A DNA stretch of 64,000 nt. Origin: Bacillota bacterium (lineage in GTDB: Bacteria > Bacillota > Clostridia > Christensenellales > DTU072). Under the pieces are notes generated by a model that saw only the letters and a program-made list of their open reading frames with translations, ran no database searches and was not told the DNA's origin. The stretch spans positions 434,001-498,000 of the forward strand of contig JAEXAB010000001.1 of assembly GCA_023394875.1 (NCBI GenBank), given 5' to 3'. Of this stretch, positions 42,137-51,665 are shown piece after piece; within the stretch, counting starts at the first letter, position 1, and every line of letters starts with the position of its first letter. A program made the translations under genes and the position numbers.

Positions 42137-45049
42137 ATGTTAACCGTAAAGAACCTCACAAAAATTTACCAACCCAAAAAGGGTTTACCCGTAACCGCGC
42201 TTGATAACGTATCGTTGACCTTTCCCGATAATGGAATGGTCTTTTTGCTTGGTAAATCAGGCAGCGGCAAATCAACGCTTCTAAATTTGATCGGCGGATT
42301 GGACGATTACACTTCGGGAGAAATAATAATAAAAGGCAAATCGTGTAATGACTTTAAGCAAAGTGATTATAACTCCTATCGGAACACCTTTATCGGTTTT
42401 ATCTTTCAGGAATTTAACGTTTTAGAAGAATATAACGTAGGAAAGAATATTTCGCTTGCATTGGAAATACAGGATAAAACCGCTCCCAAAGAGGCAGTCG
42501 AATCGGTTATGGAAATCGTTGACCTTGATAAATCCTATTTTGAACGCAAAATATCCGAACTTTCGGGCGGACAAAAACAAAGGGTAGCTATAGCCCGCGC
42601 GCTTATAAAAAATCCCGACATTATATTAGCGGATGAACCTACCGGCGCGTTGGATTCCGCCACCGGCAAGCAAGTTCTGGAAACCCTAAAAAGAGTTTCC
42701 AAAGAAAAACTAGTAATAGTCGTCTCCCACGACAGAGACAACGCCGTAACTTACGGCGACAGAATAATAGAGCTTGCCGACGGAAAAATAATTTCCGACA
42801 GAATAACTGCTTCTATTCTTGATACACCGCCCGAAAGCATAAAAGAATACGTCGATGACGGCTTAGCTTTGAAAAAAATCAGATTGCCCCTCAAAATGGC
42901 TATTAAAATGGGTCTTTCGGCTTTGACCGTAAAAAGGGCAAGGCTGGCTTTTTCTATAATTCTTTCTGTTATAGCTTTTATCGCATTCGGCTTGAGCTGG
43001 ACTGCGTCGGCTTATGACTTAAATGCGGCGGAAATGAAAACTCTTATTAAGAACGGAGAAAATACCGTATTAATAAAATCTTTCGTCGAAGGCGGTAATT
43101 CTTTGCTAACCCCTATAACAAAGGATAGAGGTTCGGGCTTTACCCCCGAAGAAATAGCAGAAATAGAACGAATAACCGGCAACAAAACGCTGAAAGTTTA
43201 TGAACAAAAAGAAGCATATGAAAATATTACTTATTCCTTTTCAGATAGTCTTGCCAAGAATCCTAAATCTATTTATTATACCGATCATTTATCCGGATTT
43301 CTGGAAGTACCTGCCGAAAGCGACGCCAATCTGATTGCGGCAGCTGCAGGAAGCCGGCTGCCTGAAAAAGGCAATATTAATGAAATCGCTATTTCTAATT
43401 ACGTTGCCGACAGCTTTGTGGAATTAGGATTAATATACAATAATTATAGAAAATATATTTCCGGATATGAAGATCTTTTGGGTGAAAAAATAGCTTTGAA
43501 ACGTAGCGATTTCGGATTTTATAAGCCTCATGAAATGACCATAGTGGGCGTTTATAAGACGGACGTTAATAATGAAAACTATTATTCATTAAAAGAAAAA
43601 GCCAATGCCAATTCACTGGACATGTCCTTTCTTTCCGCTATGGAAAATATGATTATAACTATGGGCTACGTCACCGAAAATTTCCGTTTCCCGAAATTAT
43701 CTGCGGATTTGGATGCCGACAATTTAACTTTCCCAGATTGGACCTTTAAAATGTCGGGTGCTGCAGAAAGAACGTTTTATTTGAGTACTCATAGTATTCT
43801 GGAATCTTCAAATTATATTTATTTCGGGAAAAATATATCGGAACTGGCCGAAGACGAAATTGTTTTGAGCAAGTATATACTTGATCCTTCTGATTCCATA
43901 AATATAGAAGAGCTTCTTGACGAACTCGGCGATGACAAGAAAATAACTATATATCATGACCTTGTAAAAGTCGGTGAATACAAGGTTGCAGGCATTTACA
44001 GCCGAACAGCTCAAGAAATTCTGTATTTGTCCGACACCTTGTATAATTTGTTTCTTGAAAAAAATAATTCCGACGAATATAGCCTCAAAATCAACAGCGG
44101 TTTATACGTATGTGCCCCGGAAAACAGCGCAAAATACTTCTCAATAAATAAAATATTGAAAGCATCGGCTTACGATTTGTCGAAAATGAATATTTATTGG
44201 GGGGAAAGCGGCATTCCGAAAACCACGTTAGCCGATAACGAAATTATTCTGAATGCCAACTGCTTTGTCGATTACTCTAACCTGCAAGGCAACCTTGACT
44301 TTATAAAAGCCTTTGATGAGAGTGAAAAAAATGTTAAGTTCGGAAAATATCTATGGAATACACTAGGGAATCAACCGTTCATTCAGATTGTTAACGGTGT
44401 TGAGTTAAAAGTGGTCGGCATTTTGTTTGATATTGATTTTACTAATTCAATTTTCAGCGACAACGCCTTTAATGCTGCCGTGAATATAATATCCAAACCA
44501 TTTAAAATTCTTATAAAGTTATCGGATAGTCAAAAAAAGAATAACGAACTTCTCAAATTTCTCAGTTCGGAAAATGACGTAGGAAACGGTCTTTATTCCA
44601 CAGTCAGATTTTTCAGCTCTTCAAACGTTCTTCTTGAGAATGCATATTTCTATTTGAAGCTGTTCAGAAGGACACTTTTATACGTTTCGTTGGGTATAAG
44701 CATATTCGCCGGATTATTGCTTATGAATTTTATCGGAGTAAGCATAGTAAATAAGAAAAAAGAAATAGGTGTATTGCGTGCCATAGGCGCAAGCGGAAAG
44801 GACGTTTTTAAGGTCTTCCTGAGCGAAGGGTTGTTTATAGGATTGATTAATTTTGTTATCTCATACGTTGTTTTGATTATTTTAAGCGTGGTTATAAACC
44901 ATAAAGCCACCATAACAATACTGATGCCGGGAATAATTGAGGCGGCCCTCATGCTTGCCCTGTCCATAGTAGTGGTTGTTTTGGCTACTCTTGCGCCGAT
45001 ACTTAAAATAGCAAGGAAGAAACCGATTGACGCGATAAACAACAGATAA
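42137..45049 (+). CDS. ABC transporter: fused ATPase and FtsX-type permease
   Basis: 970 residues; AGGGGG before ATG 42137. Residues 1-225 are a MacB/LolD-type ATPase: Walker A LLGKSGSGKSTLLN, LSGGQKQRVAIARAL signature, ILADEPTGALDSATG Walker B, switch His in VVSHDRD. One TM at about 285-305, then a ~550-residue extracellular domain, then three TM helices with the FtsX permease block KKEIGVLRAIGASGKDVFKVFLSEG. This is a mechanotransmission-type exporter half. It follows the padR operon terminator; a weak promoter (TTGTTT 42077, TAGTAT 42100) may drive it, perhaps under the same regulator. Such fused transporters often neighbour PadR-DUF4097 genes. Substrate unknown. Confidence 0.88.
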   Translation: MLTVKNLTKIYQPKKGLPVTALDNVSLTFPDNGMVFLLGKSGSGKSTLLNLIGGLDDYTSGEIIIKGKSCNDFKQSDYNSYRNTFIGFIFQEFNVLEEYNVGKNISLALEIQDKTAPKEAVESVMEIVDLDKSYFERKISELSGGQKQRVAIARALIKNPDIILADEPTGALDSATGKQVLETLKRVSKEKLVIVVSHDRDNAVTYGDRIIELADGKIISDRITASILDTPPESIKEYVDDGLALKKIRLPLKMAIKMGLSALTVKRARLAFSIILSVIAFIAFGLSWTASAYDLNAAEMKTLIKNGENTVLIKSFVEGGNSLLTPITKDRGSGFTPEEIAEIERITGNKTLKVYEQKEAYENITYSFSDSLAKNPKSIYYTDHLSGFLEVPAESDANLIAAAAGSRLPEKGNINEIAISNYVADSFVELGLIYNNYRKYISGYEDLLGEKIALKRSDFGFYKPHEMTIVGVYKTDVNNENYYSLKEKANANSLDMSFLSAMENMIITMGYVTENFRFPKLSADLDADNLTFPDWTFKMSGAAERTFYLSTHSILESSNYIYFGKNISELAEDEIVLSKYILDPSDSINIEELLDELGDDKKITIYHDLVKVGEYKVAGIYSRTAQEILYLSDTLYNLFLEKNNSDEYSLKINSGLYVCAPENSAKYFSINKILKASAYDLSKMNIYWGESGIPKTTLADNEIILNANCFVDYSNLQGNLDFIKAFDESEKNVKFGKYLWNTLGNQPFIQIVNGVELKVVGILFDIDFTNSIFSDNAFNAAVNIISKPFKILIKLSDSQKKNNELLKFLSSENDVGNGLYSTVRFFSSSNVLLENAYFYLKLFRRTLLYVSLGISIFAGLLLMNFIGVSIVNKKKEIGVLRAIGASGKDVFKVFLSEGLFIGLINFVISYVVLIILSVVINHKATITILMPGIIEAALMLALSIVVVVLATLAPILKIARKKPIDAINNR

Positions 45050-45051
45050 AC

Positions 45052-45082
45052 AAAAAACCTCCGAAAATTTCGGAGGTTTTTG
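45052..45082. terminator. Bidirectional terminator between the ABC transporter and nhaC
   Basis: Stem CCTCCGAAA/TTTCGGAGG (45058-45066, 45068-45076) with A run on the left and T run on the right. Confidence 0.88.
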
Positions 45083-45096
45083 TTTGTTTTATTAGG

Positions 45097-46665
45097 TTAT
45101 TTTTTCTTCTTGAAAATTCCTGCTAAACTTGCGCTGAAATTGTCCAGTTTGCCTTTTTTGTCTAATACCTTTATTCCCATAAGTAGGGCTATTAATAAGC
45201 CTGCCGATACAAAGAAGGTAATTGCCCAGCTTGCCCAGTATGGAAGAGAGCTTGTAGCTCCGCCGATTAGGTAACCGACAAAGCATACAGCCGCTACCGT
45301 TAAGGCATAAGGAAGCTGAGTGTTTACGTGGTCAACGTGGTTGCATTGCGCTCCTGCGCTTGCCATAATGGTGGTATCGCTGATAGGAGAAACGTGGTCG
45401 CCGCAAACAGCGCCGGCAAGAACAGATGATACGCTTACGATAAACAGCGTGGTATCGGTAGCCAAGAAAGCGGTAGCTATGGGTAGTAATAAAGCGAACG
45501 TTCCCCAAGAAGTACCGGTTGAGAAACCGATAAACAAGGAAACCACAAAGAATATAGCGGGTATAGCCCAGCCTAAAGACGCTAGCTTCCCGAATTCGGG
45601 CGCCCCTGCAAGATTGAGATAATCCTCACCGTTACAGATTCCGCTTAACGTCCAAGCGAATATCAAAATCAAAATACTGGGTACCATTGCCTTGAAGCCT
45701 TCCACAATGCTTCCTGCAAACTCCTTAAAGGTTACTACCCTGCGTATAATGTAGTAAACAACGGTAATAGCAAGCGTAGCTAAACTACCCATTGCCAAAG
45801 AAAGAGCGGCGTCACAGTTAGCAAAAGCGTCAATTACATTAACACCGCCGTCAAACAATCCGCCGGTATAAAGCATAGCAGTTACGCATAATACAATAAG
45901 CAATGCAATAGGCAAAATAAGGTCTACAACTTTGCCTCTGGGATTGGGGTTGACTTCTCCGATATCTCCTGCCGATTTGTCTTCGTTACTGAATAAATCC
46001 CCTTTCTCTATAGCGTTCTTTTCAAACTTTCTCATACTTCCGAAATCAAGTTTTGCAACAGACAAGAAAATCATCATACCGATTGTAAGCCAAGCATACA
46101 GATTGAAAGGAATACTCTGTAAAAATACGCTGAAACCATCTACTCCCTCAAGGGAAGATCCTACTGCCGCAGCCCACGAAGAAATGGGCGCGATAATACA
46201 AATAGGCGCTGCTGTGGCGTCAATAAAATAAGCTAATTTTACGCGGCTTATTTTCTTTTTGTCGGTAACGGGGCGCATAACGTTGCCCACGGTAAGGCAG
46301 TTAAAATAGTCATCAACGAAAATTAGACTCCCCAAAAGCATTGTGCTAAGCATTGCACCCTCTCTGGTTTTTATCTTCTTATCCGCCCAATCGCCGTAAG
46401 CCTTGCTTCCGCCTGCCTTGCTGACGAGGATTACCAATATTCCCAAAACTACCAAGAATATAAGTATAGAAGCGTTCCAACCGTCGCCGATTTTTGAGGC
46501 TAGTACTTCGAAAATCGTTTCTAACGCGCCGATAGGATTGCCTTTGGTAAAAAACATTCCACCCACAAAAATTCCTGCAAAAAGGGAGATGTAAACTTGC
46601 TTTGTAATTAAAGCCAAAACTATGGCGATAATCGGTGGGACTAAAGCCCACAATGTTGCATCCAT
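45097..46665 (-). CDS. nhaC: NhaC family Na+/H+ antiporter
   Basis: 522 residues, about twelve or thirteen membrane segments. Begins ALVPPIIAIVLALITKQVYISLFAGIFVGG; conserved family blocks LLGSLIFVDDYFNCLTVGNVMRPVTD (acidic pair in a membrane helix), ISSWAAAVGSS, and GAVCGDHVSPISDTTIMAS. Most related transporters exchange Na+ for H+; some move amino or organic acids, so substrate is not certain. AAAGGAG ribosome site; promoter at 46701-46729. Confidence 0.88.
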   Translation of the reverse strand: MDATLWALVPPIIAIVLALITKQVYISLFAGIFVGGMFFTKGNPIGALETIFEVLASKIGDGWNASILIFLVVLGILVILVSKAGGSKAYGDWADKKIKTREGAMLSTMLLGSLIFVDDYFNCLTVGNVMRPVTDKKKISRVKLAYFIDATAAPICIIAPISSWAAAVGSSLEGVDGFSVFLQSIPFNLYAWLTIGMMIFLSVAKLDFGSMRKFEKNAIEKGDLFSNEDKSAGDIGEVNPNPRGKVVDLILPIALLIVLCVTAMLYTGGLFDGGVNVIDAFANCDAALSLAMGSLATLAITVVYYIIRRVVTFKEFAGSIVEGFKAMVPSILILIFAWTLSGICNGEDYLNLAGAPEFGKLASLGWAIPAIFFVVSLFIGFSTGTSWGTFALLLPIATAFLATDTTLFIVSVSSVLAGAVCGDHVSPISDTTIMASAGAQCNHVDHVNTQLPYALTVAAVCFVGYLIGGATSSLPYWASWAITFFVSAGLLIALLMGIKVLDKKGKLDNFSASLAGIFKKKK

Positions 46666-46700
46666 ATAATATTTACTCCTTTTGTAATTAATCGTAGGTT

Positions 46701-46729
46701 ATTTTATCATTATTTTCGTAACTGCACAA
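46701..46729 (-). promoter_or_regulatory. Promoter of nhaC
   Basis: Minus strand: TTGTGC (46724-46729), 17 bp, TAAAAT (46701-46706). Confidence 0.65.
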
Positions 46730-46785
46730 TACATTTTTCGCATTTTCTTCTATTTTTTTACAAATTTCGCCACCGATATTATCTA

Positions 46786-46814
46786 TTGTCATTGTTTTTT
46801 AATTGTGATATAAT
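46786..46814 (+). promoter_or_regulatory. Promoter of the giant surface protein gene
   Basis: TTGTCA (46786-46791), 17 bp, extended -10 TGTGATATAAT ending at 46814, then ATGGAG ribosome site and ATG 46851. Confidence 0.75.
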
Positions 46815-46850
46815 ATTTAACATACTTTAATAAGTAATATATGGAGCCAT

Positions 46851-49800
46851 ATGACACGTAAAACAGCATTAAAATCAATAATTTTGGGAGTGGTTTTTTT
46901 ACTGCTTATTTCTTCTCTTGCTTTTTTACCCCAAATAAAAAACGACAATACTTCCGCCAAAATATTAAAAAGTCCGGAAGATTCGGTTACTCCCCAGCTT
47001 GTGGAGGACTTTTCTTTGGCAAGCACAGGGGATATCCCTTGCGCTTTTACCCGCAATAAGCTTCCTTACCAAACTTTTGCCGGCTTCGGCGATTGGGAAA
47101 TACGTGACCTTTTTTCGGGTAACGCCGCATATTATACGGTAGACGAAAGCTTAGGATCGGTTTATTCGGCTTCGGCTTTGCTTACTACGCCCAGACTAGA
47201 CTTAGCTGATAACGAATATACCTTAACTCTTGACTATTTTAGTGAGCGCGAAATAGAATTCCCTAACTTTTTGAGCATATACACCAGCCACGACGGCAAT
47301 AAATATCAAAAAATACATTCCGAAAAAGTTTTTTTTACCGAAAACGCCTTTAAGCAAATACAATTGGAGCTTCCAAAAAACTTCAAATATATCCGCATAG
47401 AAGCAAAAGTTTACTCCGATTGGTCGGGCGATAACGGCATTTACTTGGACAATATCGGTCTTGCCGCCAAAAACAGCTATGATTTAAGTGAAGTTGATTT
47501 TGACGTAGAAATAGCACCTAATCAGACTTTTGTATACGATGGAGAAGAAAAAGTCCCTGCCTTTACCCTTACTCCTAGTGTTGAAGAGGCAAAATATTAT
47601 TACTATTCTTACGTCACTGTAGACAGTAACACCGATATTTTTGGAGAGATAAACGCGTATTTAGTAGGCAATTATTTTTTCCACGTAGCAATTTTTGACA
47701 TTCAAAACAACCTGATTGAGGTGTTTACCGAAGAATTTGAAATTGAAAAAGCCGAACTTAATATAGATATGACTAAGCTCTATTATCTTGTTTACGATAA
47801 TTGGGCATTTTTCTATAATCTGCCACTATATGATACAAACGGCAATGCGGTAACGGAAATAGAGGTTTCGGAAATAGAGTATGTAAAAGAAATTAACTCC
47901 GTTCCCTCATATTATACTATGCCTGCTATTGACACCACACCCGAAGAGGTCTTTTCCTTTTATTTCCGAATAAGCGGAGGAGATAATTACAATGATTATA
48001 CATCGGACGCTATTACTTTGGGAGAAACGCGTTTTTCGGGTAATTACCTGTTTTTCAACACCCAACAGACGGCGCAGTATTCGGGAGAGGCTTTGGATAT
48101 CGACTATGTTTTCTTTGGTTTGGTAGGAAACGACATCGAAAATCAAATTTTACTTGACCCGCCTACCGAAGATTTTTCCGTTGTTTACACACAAAACGGT
48201 ACCCAAACAACTCCCATAAACCCGGGAGAATATATAGCTACCCTAACATACAATACCGCTAGTTTTGAAATTAACTTTACCGTTACCAAAAAGAGTATTT
48301 CCTATGCCGATTATATCGGTCAATCGTTGGACAAATACTACGATGGAAGCGATATGCTAATCTATACCCACAAAGTAAATCCCGAAGATACGCACTATGT
48401 GACTACTGCGTCGGAAACCATTCTTCCTCACGATTTTGTTCTCACAAACGTCACTAACGATGACGATGTTTTCTTAAATGTTACTAAAGCAAGATACTCT
48501 TTCAATTACGGCAGAGTGACGGTTTTGCTGGAAGGTCTTTCTTTAGGTGGAGCGGATAGCGATAAATACGAGCTTGACAATAACTTCTCCACTTATTTTG
48601 ACGGCGTTGACTTTATGATATACCCCACTTCCTTGAGTCTAGCGCCCCATACCGACAACAGCAACGTTTTAATTATTAAAGATAAAGTTTATGACAGCGT
48701 CCTTGATGCCGAAATCGACTTCGAAGCTTTGGAAAGTATCTATGGTGATTTGTCTCTTTGCCCTGTAAAATTCTATGGGCTTGCCGAAGAAGACTCTATC
48801 GATATAACAAAACTTACCGCTGTCTTCCGCCAATCATACGCAGGGGAAATGCCTGTGGACCTTTATTTAGAAGATCCTACTATGGTTGATAGATATAGCA
48901 ACCAAATTTCTCTCAATGCTTTGCATACTCCCCTAACAGGCACTATACTTCCTATGGAATTGGAAATTGATATCCCTTCTTCCGATATAGAGCTTGCCCC
49001 GAAGATTTATTCGGGCAATACCGTTGCCGAAGTTACTATAAATTCTTGCCAATTCAATACCCCGGTTAATCTCCTTGACAACATAGCAATAAACGGAGAG
49101 GGACAGAGTACTTTCAAAGTTGTTTTCGCTTCGGCTAATTTTTCTCAGGCTAACGTGGGTAATAACTTAGACGTAACAGTCTCAAACATAGAATTTTCTT
49201 TATTGGACCCTACATACAGCAATTATTTAAGAAACTACCGCATAAAAGATTTGGTGTTGAGCGGAGATATTACCCCTAAACAGCTGATTATAAACACCGA
49301 ACATATCCGCATAAACCAGTCAAGCTTCATACCCGAAATAAACGTAAATCCGCTAGGGATTTCCACCAATTCTACGTACTATGCCTCTCAAAGCGACGCT
49401 ATTAATATGACTAACCCTTTGCCCAACGCGCCTAGCGCGGCAGGCGATTATTATATAAGAGTTTCTACCTTCGACAGCAATTATTATATTGCAGGCGGGT
49501 ATGCTTTAGTTACTCTGACTATTGTTCCGTCCAATCAGAAAGTCAACCAAAATTTAGTTTTTGAAGGAATATCCTCTTACGTTTCGGGAAACACGATTAC
49601 TATCGTTAGGGGCGGAAAGTTTATTCCTAAGGCTGTTTCTTATACGTTAAACGGTGAAAGAACCAATCTTACCGTCACTTATGCCGTATCGGGCAATTCC
49701 TCACTGTTTACATTCAGTAACGACGTTTTTACCGCTCTTTCTGCGGGTACCGTAAATATAATTGCTTCGCAAAGCGGAAATGATTTTTATAACGTCGCAA

Positions 49801-51638
49801 CATCCTCTCTTAACGTAAATATCGTGGATTATTCTCTTGATTTACAAAACATAACCCCTAATTCCACAGCCTATTGCGGAGATCCTTTGCCTATGCTTAA
49901 CGGCTCCGTTTTGGTTAACGGCATTGGGTACACCGCTAGCTTTACCGCCGTAGACAGTGTGGCAGAATACCAGAAGAACTCTTATATTTATTCGGTTACT
50001 TTTGCCGACACTTACGCAGGTAAATATGATGTAACCTATGCCTTGACGCCAACAAGAGCAAAACTTCACGTAAATATACCCGATAGTATCACCAGAGGTT
50101 TTTATCAGACAACGGATTTTATAAATATCGTATCTTTGCAGATAGAAAAGAACGGCGTAAGCACCCCCGTTCCTTTGGATAGTTATAATACCTTTGGTCT
50201 TGATTTCCAATTGAATTTTGAAGAATTAACTTTGCTACCTAATTATTATACGGTAAGTTTATTGGGTGTTGGCGATTATACGATGGATATAACGGCGCAG
50301 CAAAATTTCGAAATAATTCCATCACGCCATAGTTTCATTCTTAATATAGAAAAGAGCGCCATTACCGTAAAAGCTCCTATCCTTACCAAATATTACGGTC
50401 AGCAAAATCCACAGCTTGTAGTAAATTCGGTGGCTATAGACGGTAATTTCCTGTCCGAAGACTTGCTTGTTTTCCGCGAAAGTATGCATTCTGTTATTTT
50501 CTGCGGTCTCCGCTCTCCTGTGGGAAGCTATTTAATTAATACTTACTTCATTTTCGATGACCCTTCCATAGAAGAAAAATACGATTTTTATTTCCTTGAA
50601 AGTTATATCAAGGTATTGCCCAATGCCATAACTATCAGCACAAATTCGGCTTATAGCGTATACAATACTCCTCTTTCTAATTATTCTATATCGATAAACG
50701 GGCTTAACCTTATTGAAGACTATGATTATTTAAGTAGTTACGTTACTTCCTCCCTGACCGGAGTAACGCCGCTTAGCAACGTAGGTTCTTATACCGTTTT
50801 GGTGGATTACTTCGGTCTCGACAGTAATTATAACGTAACGGTAGCAAACGGCGTTTATACCATAAACCCCGCAACGTTTAGCGGAATGTATCTGAATAAC
50901 GCCTCTTTCCTTTATGACGGTAAGAAACATAATATAAACCTTGTTTATAATAGCGAACAATGGCCGGAAATTAACGTTGTATACAATATGCGCGACGTCA
51001 TTGCGGTAGGAGTATATAACGTTACGGCAACGGTAAGTATGTTAAATTACGCAACGCAGACTTTCAGCGCCAAGCTTACAATAAACAGTCTGAACATTTC
51101 CTCCTCAAATACCGTAAACAAGGCGGAAATAACTGATATCTCCGAAAATCCGCAAGGCTTTAGCCCTGATGTCACTTTGACTTTGGTTACTTCGCAAAAA
51201 CCGGGAATCACTGAAGCGGTAAATTCCATGTTAAAAAGCTATCCTACCATGCAGGAAAAAGTCTTAGGTATATACGATCTTACTTTGCTTTATAACAATT
51301 CTCCTCTGCCTACAGAAAACAAGCCTTATAGAGTAAAAATTACTATAAGCGGAGTAACTTCTCCTACAAATATACGAATTTTAGCCAGTGTGGATAACGC
51401 ATTAACCGAAGTGGAATATACCTTTGAAAACGGCGCTTTTATATTCGAAACCGATTCTTTAAGCGGTATTGCCGTACTGAAAACTACGCAAATAACCGAA
51501 TCCCGTTTAAGTACAATAGTAGTTGCCGTCATTTTTGGTCTTGTAGTAATGTTGATGCTCGCCCTAATTATAAGCGTATCTTCCAGGAATAAAAAAGCTA
51601 AGATTAGGAGCAGAAAGCGTCACCACAAATGGTCGTAA
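46851..51638 (+). CDS. Giant membrane-anchored surface protein with MBG-type repeats
   Basis: 1595 residues. N-terminal signal/anchor (IILGVVFLLLISSLAFLP). A first jelly-roll-like domain (about 75-215; EYTLTLDYFSEREIEF, SDWSGDNGIYLDNIGL) resembles carbohydrate-binding modules. A long series of MBG-like (bacterial Ig) beta modules follows, recognised by YDGEEKVPAFTL, KYYDGSDML, YYGQQNPQL and YDGKKHNINLVY starts with GxYxV/ATxxxxNY ends. Near the C-terminus come a ~130-residue domain (EITDISENPQGFSPDVTL), a TM helix (TIVVAVIFGLVVMLMLALIIS) and a basic tail KIRSRKRHHKWS. No LPXTG. Likely adhesin or polymer-binding stalk. Followed after 27 bp by the CDF transporter gene. Confidence 0.85.
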   Translation: MTRKTALKSIILGVVFLLLISSLAFLPQIKNDNTSAKILKSPEDSVTPQLVEDFSLASTGDIPCAFTRNKLPYQTFAGFGDWEIRDLFSGNAAYYTVDESLGSVYSASALLTTPRLDLADNEYTLTLDYFSEREIEFPNFLSIYTSHDGNKYQKIHSEKVFFTENAFKQIQLELPKNFKYIRIEAKVYSDWSGDNGIYLDNIGLAAKNSYDLSEVDFDVEIAPNQTFVYDGEEKVPAFTLTPSVEEAKYYYYSYVTVDSNTDIFGEINAYLVGNYFFHVAIFDIQNNLIEVFTEEFEIEKAELNIDMTKLYYLVYDNWAFFYNLPLYDTNGNAVTEIEVSEIEYVKEINSVPSYYTMPAIDTTPEEVFSFYFRISGGDNYNDYTSDAITLGETRFSGNYLFFNTQQTAQYSGEALDIDYVFFGLVGNDIENQILLDPPTEDFSVVYTQNGTQTTPINPGEYIATLTYNTASFEINFTVTKKSISYADYIGQSLDKYYDGSDMLIYTHKVNPEDTHYVTTASETILPHDFVLTNVTNDDDVFLNVTKARYSFNYGRVTVLLEGLSLGGADSDKYELDNNFSTYFDGVDFMIYPTSLSLAPHTDNSNVLIIKDKVYDSVLDAEIDFEALESIYGDLSLCPVKFYGLAEEDSIDITKLTAVFRQSYAGEMPVDLYLEDPTMVDRYSNQISLNALHTPLTGTILPMELEIDIPSSDIELAPKIYSGNTVAEVTINSCQFNTPVNLLDNIAINGEGQSTFKVVFASANFSQANVGNNLDVTVSNIEFSLLDPTYSNYLRNYRIKDLVLSGDITPKQLIINTEHIRINQSSFIPEINVNPLGISTNSTYYASQSDAINMTNPLPNAPSAAGDYYIRVSTFDSNYYIAGGYALVTLTIVPSNQKVNQNLVFEGISSYVSGNTITIVRGGKFIPKAVSYTLNGERTNLTVTYAVSGNSSLFTFSNDVFTALSAGTVNIIASQSGNDFYNVATSSLNVNIVDYSLDLQNITPNSTAYCGDPLPMLNGSVLVNGIGYTASFTAVDSVAEYQKNSYIYSVTFADTYAGKYDVTYALTPTRAKLHVNIPDSITRGFYQTTDFINIVSLQIEKNGVSTPVPLDSYNTFGLDFQLNFEELTLLPNYYTVSLLGVGDYTMDITAQQNFEIIPSRHSFILNIEKSAITVKAPILTKYYGQQNPQLVVNSVAIDGNFLSEDLLVFRESMHSVIFCGLRSPVGSYLINTYFIFDDPSIEEKYDFYFLESYIKVLPNAITISTNSAYSVYNTPLSNYSISINGLNLIEDYDYLSSYVTSSLTGVTPLSNVGSYTVLVDYFGLDSNYNVTVANGVYTINPATFSGMYLNNASFLYDGKKHNINLVYNSEQWPEINVVYNMRDVIAVGVYNVTATVSMLNYATQTFSAKLTINSLNISSSNTVNKAEITDISENPQGFSPDVTLTLVTSQKPGITEAVNSMLKSYPTMQEKVLGIYDLTLLYNNSPLPTENKPYRVKITISGVTSPTNIRILASVDNALTEVEYTFENGAFIFETDSLSGIAVLKTTQITESRLSTIVVAVIFGLVVMLMLALIISVSSRNKKAKIRSRKRHHKWS

Positions 51639-51665
51639 ATAATATGTTGATAAAGGCGTAGTAAA

